From NCBI RefSeq assembly GCF_030732845.1, contig NZ_JASHKA010000015.1, positions 62,001-126,000 of the forward strand: DNA of 64,000 nt. Direction: 5' to 3'. How positions within the stretch are numbered: the first letter of the stretch is position 1; each line of letters starts with the position of its first letter. This document shows, piece after piece, positions 44,121-51,444 of the stretch. A program made the position numbers and the translations under genes. The stretch comes from Roseibium sp. MMSF_3544. GTDB taxonomy: Bacteria; Pseudomonadota; Alphaproteobacteria; Rhizobiales; Stappiaceae. The notes under the pieces were generated by a model that saw only the letters and a list, made by a program, of their open reading frames with translations, was not told the DNA's origin and ran no database searches.

Positions 44121-44822
44121 TCAGGTCTCCAGTCGACTTGAGAGCGGAATCAGGGCGGTGTCTTCTCCGGTTCTGAGCAGCATTCCGAAATTCTCATCGA
44201 CACCAACAAAGGTTCCGGATTGTCCGTCGATCTCGATCGGTTCCCCGAGTGTCGGGACAAGTCCGCGCCAGTCGGCATGGACGGGTCGGAGCCCATCTTC
44301 AAGCCAGCGATTGATCCAGTAAAGACTATGACGCACCCAGGCTTCAAGAAGCGCTTCAGGGGTGATCTCGCCGCAGCCCTCCTCGGACAGCCAGGTCCGG
44401 TCGGCTGTGACACCGGGATTGGGGTCCGAACTTATCATGTTGAGTTCCAGGCCGACGATGAGCCAGTCGGGTGTCGTGTCCGGATCGCTGGTCGAGGCTT
44501 TCACGCGCATCCGGCCGCAGACGGCTCCGTTGACGCGGATCGTTCCGTCCCATTCCAGATGAACGGCCACCTCAGGTGGCGCCAGAGCGCCGAGGGCCGC
44601 CTGGAAGCCGAGACCGCAGACGGGGAGCATCGCCATCGCTTCTTCCAGGCGCACTTCAGGTGCGAAGATGATGCTCGCGCGCAATTCGTCGCCGGACAGA
44701 TTGTGAACCACGGTCCCGGGGTCCGTTCCGGAAACTGCGAGCGCGAGCGCACGCCCGAACGGATCGGCCTGCCCGGAGAGCGCCTCGCCCTGAAACAGCG
44801 GCGGGAACTGCAGATCGCTCAT
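44121..44822 (-). CDS. Biotin/lipoate A/B ligase-like protein
   Basis: A 233-residue protein with the fold of biotin/lipoate ligases: VAVHLEWDGTIRVNGAVCGR and DWLIVGLELNM resemble the substrate loop and central sheet, followed by a C-terminal SH3-like part (GEPIEIDGQSGTFVGVDENF) as in BirA. The usual catalytic Lys motif KWPND is replaced by EWDGTIRVNGA, so classic ligase chemistry is doubtful. The gene belongs to the formate dehydrogenase accessory set. Its role there is not known. Confidence 0.7.
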   Translation of the reverse strand: MSDLQFPPLFQGEALSGQADPFGRALALAVSGTDPGTVVHNLSGDELRASIIFAPEVRLEEAMAMLPVCGLGFQAALGALAPPEVAVHLEWDGTIRVNGAVCGRMRVKASTSDPDTTPDWLIVGLELNMISSDPNPGVTADRTWLSEEGCGEITPEALLEAWVRHSLYWINRWLEDGLRPVHADWRGLVPTLGEPIEIDGQSGTFVGVDENFGMLLRTGEDTALIPLSSRLET

Positions 44823-45937
44823 GCATGCCCCTCCGCCACAAGCGTTTTTGCGAGCTTTGAGAACACATTCGCCTCCGGAGCATCAGGCGTCTTGATGGCG
44901 ATGGGTGTTCCCCCGTCACCGGCAAGACGGATGTTGAGGTGAAGCGGAATTTCGGCCAGTAGCGGCACACCGAGTTTCTCCGCTTCCGCGGCAACACCGC
45001 CATGTCCGAAGACGTGTTCCTCGTGACCGCAATTGGAGCAGATGTGGGTCGACATGTTCTCGATCATTCCGATGAGCGGAACCTGCATCTGGTTGAACAT
45101 GTCGATGCCCTTGCGTGCATCCAGAAGGGCGACATCCTGCGGTGTCGACACAATGATCGCGCCGTCGACGATGAATTTCTGGGACAGGGTCATCTGAACG
45201 TCACCGGTCCCGGGGGGAAGGTCGACGAGCAAGACATCCAGTGCGCCCCACTGCACCTGGCTCATCATCTGTTGGAGTGCGCCCATAAGCATGGGACCGC
45301 GCCAGACGACGGCCTGGTCGCCGGAGGTCATCAGCCCGATGGATATCATGGTGACGCCATGGTTTCGCAGCGGCAGGATCATCTGCCCGTCAGGCGATGT
45401 CGGCCTGCCCGATATCCCCAGCATCTTGGGTTGGGACGGGCCGTAGACATCCGCGTCGAGCAACCCGACCCGCCGGCCTTCAGCAGCAAGGGCGCAGGCG
45501 AGATTGGCGGCAACGGTGGACTTGCCGACGCCTCCCTTGCCCGACGCAACTGCCACGATCCGATCAATCCCCGGGACTTTTTGCGGTCCGGACGTGCCCG
45601 GCGGAGCCGGACGCGGCTTGATCGGTTGGGGTTCGCTTGGCTTCGCAGGAGCAGAAGCCGTTTCGGAATGTGCCGTCAGAATGATCTGTACGTTCTCGCA
45701 GCCGTCGAGGGCAGTCAGGCACTGTTCTGCCTCCGCCTTCACAGCTTCCATTTCATTGATGCGGCCAGGATCGATCTCCATGACGAAGCGGACCTTGCCG
45801 TCGCCGAGCTGAAGGGCACGCACCATGCCCGCGGCTACGATGTCCGTGCCGGTCGCGGGATCCTTGACGGTTTTCAGACTGTTCAGAACGGTTTCGCGCG
45901 TCAGAGACACGTGCTGCTTACCCCTCGATTTCGCCAT
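44819..45937 (-). CDS. Mrp/NBP35-type P-loop iron-sulfur carrier
   Basis: A 372-residue ATPase of the Mrp/ApbC family. An N-terminal DUF59-like domain (LTRETVLNSLKTVKDPATGT) is followed by a Pro-rich linker and the deviant Walker A VASGKGGVGKSTVAAN, DVLLVDLPPGTGDVQMTL and the cluster-binding SNCGHEEHVFGHGG. It is believed to deliver [4Fe-4S] clusters. The formate dehydrogenase proteins encoded nearby contain many such clusters. It overlaps its neighbours by 4 and 20 bp. Confidence 0.9.
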   Translation of the reverse strand: MAKSRGKQHVSLTRETVLNSLKTVKDPATGTDIVAAGMVRALQLGDGKVRFVMEIDPGRINEMEAVKAEAEQCLTALDGCENVQIILTAHSETASAPAKPSEPQPIKPRPAPPGTSGPQKVPGIDRIVAVASGKGGVGKSTVAANLACALAAEGRRVGLLDADVYGPSQPKMLGISGRPTSPDGQMILPLRNHGVTMISIGLMTSGDQAVVWRGPMLMGALQQMMSQVQWGALDVLLVDLPPGTGDVQMTLSQKFIVDGAIIVSTPQDVALLDARKGIDMFNQMQVPLIGMIENMSTHICSNCGHEEHVFGHGGVAAEAEKLGVPLLAEIPLHLNIRLAGDGGTPIAIKTPDAPEANVFSKLAKTLVAEGHA

Positions 45938-46106
45938 TCACTTCATGCGCAAGACCAATTTCTTCAATGGTCACGACCGCCTTGATCTTGAACTTTTTGC
46001 CATCCGAAGGACCTGCATTTCTGACTGCGTCTTCAATGGCCTGCTGGGATGTCACGCCGACCTGTTTCAGGAATTTGCGCATGGACATGTTGAATTGGTC
46101 GCTCAT
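45918..46106 (-). CDS. DUF6494-family small protein
   Basis: A 62-residue protein (FNMSMRKFLKQVGVTSQQAI, KIKAVVTIEEIGLAHEVNGE), first gene of the leftward accessory operon. It is a conserved alphaproteobacterial family linked to formate dehydrogenase genes. There is no known function. It overlaps the Mrp gene by 20 bp. Confidence 0.75.
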   Translation of the reverse strand: MSDQFNMSMRKFLKQVGVTSQQAIEDAVRNAGPSDGKKFKIKAVVTIEEIGLAHEVNGEIEG

Positions 46107-46198
46107 CTTATCCTCCCCGTGAGCCGTGTTTGAATTGACGGCAAGATGATTTGACCCCTAACCTTACGCTGTCTGTCAGCAACGTGAAGGAGGAGCGC

Positions 46199-46963
46199 GT
46201 GTGCTGCCGTTTTTTTTGTGTGGTCCTGTTCGGACTGGTGTTTGCGGCCGGGCTTGCACCTACCGGTAAAGCCGCCGCCAAATCGTTTCGCCTGAGTGCT
46301 CCGGACGAGCTTGTCGCATCCGGTTTTCTGAAGCATCTGCTGCCCAGATTTTCGCTCAAGACAGGTGTTCGGATCGAAATCGTCTCGGCTGACGCAGACG
46401 CCGAAGCCGGTTTCAGTGCGTCGCCCGGTGGGGCGCCCGCCTTTTCCGGCATTGGCAGCGACTGGTTTTTTTCGGTGTCAGATGCCGGCAACGAACATGT
46501 TGCGCGGTTCGAAGACTGGCTGACCAGTGACGTCGGCAAGAACACGATCGCCTCGTTCAAACCTGAGGGTGCACAGCTCTTCACGGCGGCAGTCGCAAAG
46601 CCGAAGGAAGCTATATCCGATGCGATTTCCGGTGACGTTGTTTCCGGCGAAAAACTGGCTGTTGTCCATTGTGGGCGGTGCCACATGGTCAACGAGGCGA
46701 CGCGGCTGACGACGATCGGTTCGTCTCCGTCCTTCGCGGTGATGCGCAGCTTCACCGATTGGCGGGCGCGCTTCGAAGCTTTCTTTGCGCTCCGTCCGCA
46801 TCCGTCCTTTACCCAGGTAGAGGGTGTAACGGAACCATTCGACATCAGCCATCCGTCACCGATTGCACCGGTCGAAATCACGCTCGACGAGCTGGATGCC
46901 ATTCTGGCCTTCGTCTCCCGGATACCACCTGCGGATCTCGGGGCTCCGATCCAGTACCAGTAA
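46199..46963 (+). CDS. Periplasmic c-type cytochrome with N-terminal binding-protein-like domain
   Basis: A 254-residue secreted protein. The start is GTG at 46199 because GAAGGAGGAG ends 4-7 nt before it and the signal peptide (VCCRFFCVVLFGLVFAAG) then begins directly. Residues 30-150 (FRLSAPDELVASGFLKHLLP, FSLKTGVRIEIVSADADA) resemble the first lobe of molybdate/tungstate-type binding proteins. The second half has one heme site VHCGRCHMV and a later Met-containing stretch. It probably carries electrons for the formate dehydrogenase; the binding-protein likeness is only an impression from sequence. Confidence 0.72.
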   Translation: MCCRFFCVVLFGLVFAAGLAPTGKAAAKSFRLSAPDELVASGFLKHLLPRFSLKTGVRIEIVSADADAEAGFSASPGGAPAFSGIGSDWFFSVSDAGNEHVARFEDWLTSDVGKNTIASFKPEGAQLFTAAVAKPKEAISDAISGDVVSGEKLAVVHCGRCHMVNEATRLTTIGSSPSFAVMRSFTDWRARFEAFFALRPHPSFTQVEGVTEPFDISHPSPIAPVEITLDELDAILAFVSRIPPADLGAPIQYQ

Positions 46964-46979
46964 TCGTTGTTGCGTCTAT

Positions 46980-48947
46980 TCAATGGTCGCGCCGCTTGCT
47001 GATATAGTCGTCGGTCGTACGCACACGCGGCCGTTCCCCCATCGCGAAGGGATTGTTCTCGGAGTGGTAGACCGCATTGACCCGGCAGTCGTCGCACATC
47101 TGAATGAGCTTTGCCGCCTTGTTGTCCTGAAACATGCCGTGCTTTCCGGCGAGTTTTTCGGTCATTTTTTCGACCATTGAGCGAACGCCGAACGGCTTGC
47201 CGCACTCAACGCATTGAAAAGGCTCTTCTTCCTTGAGGACGATTGGCGTCAGGGCTTCATCTGAAAGGTTGAGCCGCGGATCCAGTGTCAATGCACTTTC
47301 CGGGCAGATCGTTGTGCAGATCCCGCATTGAAGGCAGGCATCTTCCTGAAACCGCAATTGCGGCATGTCGGGGTTTTCTTTCAACGCGCCGGAAGGACAG
47401 AGGGACACACAGGAAAGGCACAGCGTGCAGCTGTTCAGATCAAGAGTAACTGCACCGTAGGGGGCTCCCGCCGGAAGTGACACGGGTTCATCGGCATCGT
47501 TGAGCGTCTTTGCCGCCAATCGTGTGATCTGCCTGCGAGAGCCGATCGGCAGGATCGGTTGACGGTCAAACGCCCCTCCGTGGTCTTCGGCAAGACCCGC
47601 TTCAAGCTGGTCCGGGTCCATCGGTTCGAGAAGCTGCACAAGGTCTTTTCCGGCAATGGCGTTCGCCAATTCCACCTGGAAGGCGAGCCCGTCCTTTTCC
47701 GTACCAGGCGACAGCAGCAGCGCTACGGATTTGAAACCGGCGGCAAGGGCGCCGAGCATCTCCGCATGTCCGAAACCTGCAAGCGCCTGAGACTCGAGCG
47801 GAACAACATTGCTCGGGAGGCCTTTGCCGTAGCGCGCGCTCAGGCGGATCAAGTCGAGACCATAGCCGGTATCATGTACCAGCAGGCGCGGCTCGTCGGA
47901 ACTCAGCTTTCGCCAGGTGGAGGCGAGCGTGTGGATGCGCTTGAACACATGATCGACGGGTGGAGCATCGTAGGAAATGGCGCCGGACGGGCACACGGCC
48001 GAGCAGCTGCCGCATCCCGCGCAGGTCATCGCGTCAACTAAGACATGATCGCCATTTGGCGTGATGGCACCCGTCGGGCACAGATCAAGGCAGCGCGTGC
48101 AGCCGCTTTTTTGCGCGCGAGAGTGCGCGCACAGCTGCTCGTTCAGTTTCACATAAATCGGCTTTTCAAAAGTCCCGGTCAGTTGCGAAGCTTCCAGCAG
48201 GACCTTTGTGCGGGCTTCCGAGTTTCCAGGATCGGCGCGAAGATAGCCTTCACGCTTTTCCGGTGCCGGAAAAAGCGGTTGCACACCGCGTCTCAGGTCG
48301 AGAACGATGTCGCATTCCGTGCGACCGCCACTGCGCGGTTCTGTCCAGTTGAAGGCGCCACGGCCTCCAGGAATACGTTCCTGAAGCGAATCGAATGCGA
48401 GTTTGAATTGTCCGAGTGCACCCGAAGCGGACTTGATCGCTCCCCTGACAATGTCAAACCGCCGGTCATCTGCTATTGGCAATTCCGCGTTGGCAGAAAG
48501 CAGAACGGTCACGCTGAGCGTTTCGCAAAGAAGGGCCGCGGCCGAGAGCGCATCGTCTGGTTCGCCCAAGATGATGCAGGTCCCGCCTGATTCGACATCG
48601 ACCACCTTTTCACCCGGTGTGGGCAAAATGGCGTCTGCCACAAGGGCAGCCATTTTTGGAGTCAGTGTCCCGGTGTCGTCCGTCCAGCCCGCACGGTCAC
48701 GCAGGTCGACGAACAGCGGGGCCTCAACTTCCAGGTCTGCAGCGATCTCCTCGAAGAAACTCTGCTCCTGGCCACAAGCAATCATCACGTTGCCGGCACC
48801 AATGGCGTCCTCCGCCACCGCTGCTTCCGCACGGCAGAGTTCGGTATGAATTTTTGAGCAGGAAATTCCGGTTGCTTGTCCGATCTGTTCCGCGTCGATC
48901 ACCTGGCTTTTCCGGCAATCACACAGCAGAAGCTTGCTGTCTGTCAT
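46980..48947 (-). CDS. Multi-cluster ferredoxin protein of the formate dehydrogenase locus
   Basis: A 655-residue cytoplasmic protein with at least four [4Fe-4S] motifs: CTRCLDLCP with CAGCGSCSAVCP near residues 285-330, then CTLCLSCVSLCP and CLQCGICTTICP near residues 515-565. A C-terminal zinc-like set follows, CVECGKPF and CDDCRVNAVY. The N-terminal part holds CDCRKSQV. The ATG at 48947 (MTDSKLLLCD) is preferred over 49022. It is a conserved partner of DUF3305/DUF3306 and formate dehydrogenase; an electron-transfer or assembly role is inferred. Confidence 0.82.
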   Translation of the reverse strand: MTDSKLLLCDCRKSQVIDAEQIGQATGISCSKIHTELCRAEAAVAEDAIGAGNVMIACGQEQSFFEEIAADLEVEAPLFVDLRDRAGWTDDTGTLTPKMAALVADAILPTPGEKVVDVESGGTCIILGEPDDALSAAALLCETLSVTVLLSANAELPIADDRRFDIVRGAIKSASGALGQFKLAFDSLQERIPGGRGAFNWTEPRSGGRTECDIVLDLRRGVQPLFPAPEKREGYLRADPGNSEARTKVLLEASQLTGTFEKPIYVKLNEQLCAHSRAQKSGCTRCLDLCPTGAITPNGDHVLVDAMTCAGCGSCSAVCPSGAISYDAPPVDHVFKRIHTLASTWRKLSSDEPRLLVHDTGYGLDLIRLSARYGKGLPSNVVPLESQALAGFGHAEMLGALAAGFKSVALLLSPGTEKDGLAFQVELANAIAGKDLVQLLEPMDPDQLEAGLAEDHGGAFDRQPILPIGSRRQITRLAAKTLNDADEPVSLPAGAPYGAVTLDLNSCTLCLSCVSLCPSGALKENPDMPQLRFQEDACLQCGICTTICPESALTLDPRLNLSDEALTPIVLKEEEPFQCVECGKPFGVRSMVEKMTEKLAGKHGMFQDNKAAKLIQMCDDCRVNAVYHSENNPFAMGERPRVRTTDDYISKRRDH

Positions 48948-49150
48948 TTTTATTGGCGTCCTCTCCCCGGGCCGCCGAATCCGGTCTCTCCCTGCCGGAT
49001 GGTGAGCATGCCCAAACCCCATAACAAGGGCGGATATTGCATCAGGTCAAGTTCGACTTCCGCGGGGCTTGAAATTTATCTGACTTGCTACAGCATGTAT
49101 GTAAAACCGCAAAAGCGGAAATTTATCCACGTGTGGGAGGATGATCCGCC

Positions 49151-49720
49151 GTGACAGAGGAAAGAATGCGGGCGATGCCTGTCGGCGTCGTGGTGCGAAG
49201 ACTGCCCGGCGTGACCAGGTGGCAGAAGTGGAGCTGGCGGCCAGTGTCGCTGCTTCCAGGTGCCAAGCAGGCAGACTGGAATGTGCTGCGTGAAGAAGGC
49301 GACGCTGTCGAGTATCACGCGGCGACCTTGAACCTGGAACTTCACCGGGCTGACACGGAGGCCTATCTGACAGCTTTGTCGGACAAGGTACCTTCGCTCT
49401 ATGTGATCATGCGTCCCGCTGAAGAAACCGAACGCGACGTCCCCATGGACGTGATGCTTCTGACGGCGTCCGCCTATGAAGGCCAGGACTATGCCGATAC
49501 CAGCGATGTCATGGTCGAAAAGGTTCCAATGCCCCCCGGCCTGATTGCCTGGATCCGGGAATTTGTCGAATTGCACCACGAGGACGAAATCTTCATCAAG
49601 CGCAAACGCGACAAGAAGCGAATCGACCTAAAGGAAGACGGCATCGGCGATGCCCGCATCCGTCAGATCAGCGATGTTTACCGCGCCCCCGGCCGTAAAC
49701 CCAAGGATACCTTGCAATGA
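49151..49720 (+). CDS. DUF3305 protein
   Basis: A 189-residue protein starting at GTG 49151, with GGGAGGA upstream. VGVVVRRLPGVTRWQKWSWR at the N-terminus is the family signature. It is encoded divergently from the ferredoxin protein and overlaps DUF3306 by 4 bp. It opens the rightward operon that runs to 57.9 kb. It has no known biochemical function, but its constant association with Tat-exported formate dehydrogenase suggests an assembly role. Confidence 0.85.
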   Translation: MTEERMRAMPVGVVVRRLPGVTRWQKWSWRPVSLLPGAKQADWNVLREEGDAVEYHAATLNLELHRADTEAYLTALSDKVPSLYVIMRPAEETERDVPMDVMLLTASAYEGQDYADTSDVMVEKVPMPPGLIAWIREFVELHHEDEIFIKRKRDKKRIDLKEDGIGDARIRQISDVYRAPGRKPKDTLQ

Positions 49721-50397
49721 GTGATCCTGACGAAACGGGCGGAGATTTCTGGTCAAGGCGCAAGGCGGCTGTGCGCAAGGCGGAAGAAGCCGAACGCGCG
49801 GAAAAAGATGCCCTGGAGCACGCCGAGATGCGGGCGGAGCTGGAACAGAAGTCTGACGAGGAGATTCTCGAAGAACTGGGGCTTCCCGACCCGGATACGC
49901 TTTCCCAGGAAGACGATTTTTCGAAATTTCTGTCCGCCGCCGTGCCTGAAAGGCTGCGAAGGCGCGCACTTCGAAGGCTGTGGGGCATAAACCCGGTCCT
50001 GGCGAATCTGGATGGCCTGGTCGACTACGCGGACGACTTCACGGATGCGGCGACCGTCGTTGAAAATCTTCAGACCGTCTATCAGATCGGCAAAGGAATG
50101 CTTGAGCAGTTTGCCGACGGGGAAGACCCGGCACCGGACGGCGCCGAAACGGTGCTTGATGCCGCCGGTGGCACACAGGCCGAAAAGACGAACATGTCGG
50201 TCTCGGAAGATGATTTTGCGTCGCACAATGCAAAAGTTGAAAATAAATCAGCACCTGTGCAATTGACGCAAGATGACGATGTCGTGCAACCTGACAAAAA
50301 GCACGAAGCCCCATCAAATCAAGAAGAAACAGATTCGGTTGAAGTAGAATACGACACTCAGGTCACCAGGAGACGGCTTCGATTCGACTACTCATAG
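49717..50397 (+). CDS. DUF3306 protein
   Basis: A 226-residue, very acidic protein. DFWSRRKAAVRKAEEAERAE at the N-terminus and LRRRALRRLWGINPVLANLDGLVDY in the middle are family features. The C-terminal 80 residues are low-complexity and rich in Asp, Glu and Lys and are probably disordered. It is translationally coupled to DUF3305. Function unknown; same locus role assumed. Confidence 0.85.
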   Translation: MSDPDETGGDFWSRRKAAVRKAEEAERAEKDALEHAEMRAELEQKSDEEILEELGLPDPDTLSQEDDFSKFLSAAVPERLRRRALRRLWGINPVLANLDGLVDYADDFTDAATVVENLQTVYQIGKGMLEQFADGEDPAPDGAETVLDAAGGTQAEKTNMSVSEDDFASHNAKVENKSAPVQLTQDDDVVQPDKKHEAPSNQEETDSVEVEYDTQVTRRRLRFDYS

Positions 50398-50469
50398 TAC
50401 GAAAGTCTAATATGTGGGGCGCAGTAAAACAGTGAAACTGATTCCGCGCTTGAGGGAGGAATACCGCGG

Positions 50470-51078
50470 ATGTCCGCAGCGGTTACGGAATATGTAATCG
50501 ACCCGGAGGATCGGGCTCGATCAGAACTGTATGATTTTCTCGGACTGCTCTTGGTAAAGCCGGTTGACGCAACCGTGCTTCAGCAAGTTGCTGGGCTTGA
50601 TGGTGACGACACCACGCTCGGCCGCGCGCTCACTGTGCTTTCAAAAGTTGCGGGCGTGACAACACCGGAAACTGCCGAACGCGAGTACAACGCGCTTTTC
50701 ATTGGTCTCGGACGCGGTGAGCTTCTTCCCTACGCAAGCCACTACCTCACCGGATTTCTCAACGAAAAACCGCTCGCCAATCTGCGCGCTGACATGGCGA
50801 AGCGCGGCATTGGCCGTGCAGACGGCAAACGCGAGCCGGAAGACCATATCGCGTCTCTTATGGAGATGATGGCCGGAATGATTGTCGGCCGCTTCGGTAC
50901 GGTGACGTCGGTTGCCGAACAGAAGCAGTTTTTCCAGACGCATATCGAGCCTTGGGCCATTCACTTTTTCTCAGATCTCGAAGCATCGAGCAGTTCCGTC
51001 TTCTACGGAGCCGTCGGCGCTTTGGGGCGGCAGTATATGGAGATCGAAGCAGAAGCCTTCAACATGCTGCCCAATTGA
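50470..51078 (+). CDS. TorD-family chaperone for formate dehydrogenase
   Basis: A 202-residue all-helical cytoplasmic chaperone (SELYDFLGLLLVKP, EYNALFIGLGRGELLPYASHYL, EPEDHIASLMEMMAGMI). TorD-like proteins bind the Tat signal of a molybdo- or tungsto-enzyme and hold it until the cofactor is inserted. The likely client is the catalytic subunit encoded 370 bp downstream. GAGGGAGGA sits just before the ATG. Confidence 0.87.
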   Translation: MSAAVTEYVIDPEDRARSELYDFLGLLLVKPVDATVLQQVAGLDGDDTTLGRALTVLSKVAGVTTPETAEREYNALFIGLGRGELLPYASHYLTGFLNEKPLANLRADMAKRGIGRADGKREPEDHIASLMEMMAGMIVGRFGTVTSVAEQKQFFQTHIEPWAIHFFSDLEASSSSVFYGAVGALGRQYMEIEAEAFNMLPN

Positions 51079-51136
51079 CTTCACGTTGGCAATTTAGGCG
51101 GCCTGTTGCCGCCGCAAGGAGAGGAGGATTGCAACG

Positions 51137-51337
51137 ATGAAAAAGCCCGATCAAGCGGGGCCCGAGGGAGGGGCTGGCCGCCGGGATTTCCTTAAACTGG
51201 CTGCCCTGTCGGCACCTGTGGCTGTGGCTGCGACCACGGTCGCCGGAACCGCCGAAGCTGCGGAAGTTGATCCCACGTCCGAAAAAATGCAGGACACGGC
51301 GCACACCCGCGCTTATTTCGACAGCGCCCGGTTCTAA
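51137..51337 (+). CDS. Small Tat-signal protein of the formate dehydrogenase operon
   Basis: A 66-residue protein with a twin-arginine signal (GRRDFLKLAALSAPVAVAAT) and a short mature part ending HTRAYFDSARF. It is found before the catalytic subunit in many formate dehydrogenase operons. The mature part is too short for an enzyme. It could act as an export escort or a small structural subunit. Confidence 0.78.
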   Translation: MKKPDQAGPEGGAGRRDFLKLAALSAPVAVAATTVAGTAEAAEVDPTSEKMQDTAHTRAYFDSARF

Positions 51338-51444
51338 CCGGACCCTGTTCTTTTACCCGGCCGATGGTTGCGTGACGCCCGATGGCCGGTTCGCTGAAAT
51401 CCAACCCAGCCGTATCGAATGAGATACAAGCAAGGTAGGGCAAA

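Noticed and set aside
42728..44176. 482-residue open frame on the plus strand
   Set aside because: Antisense to the exporter, its leader and the DUF6505 gene, which have coding features and ribosome-binding sites of their own.
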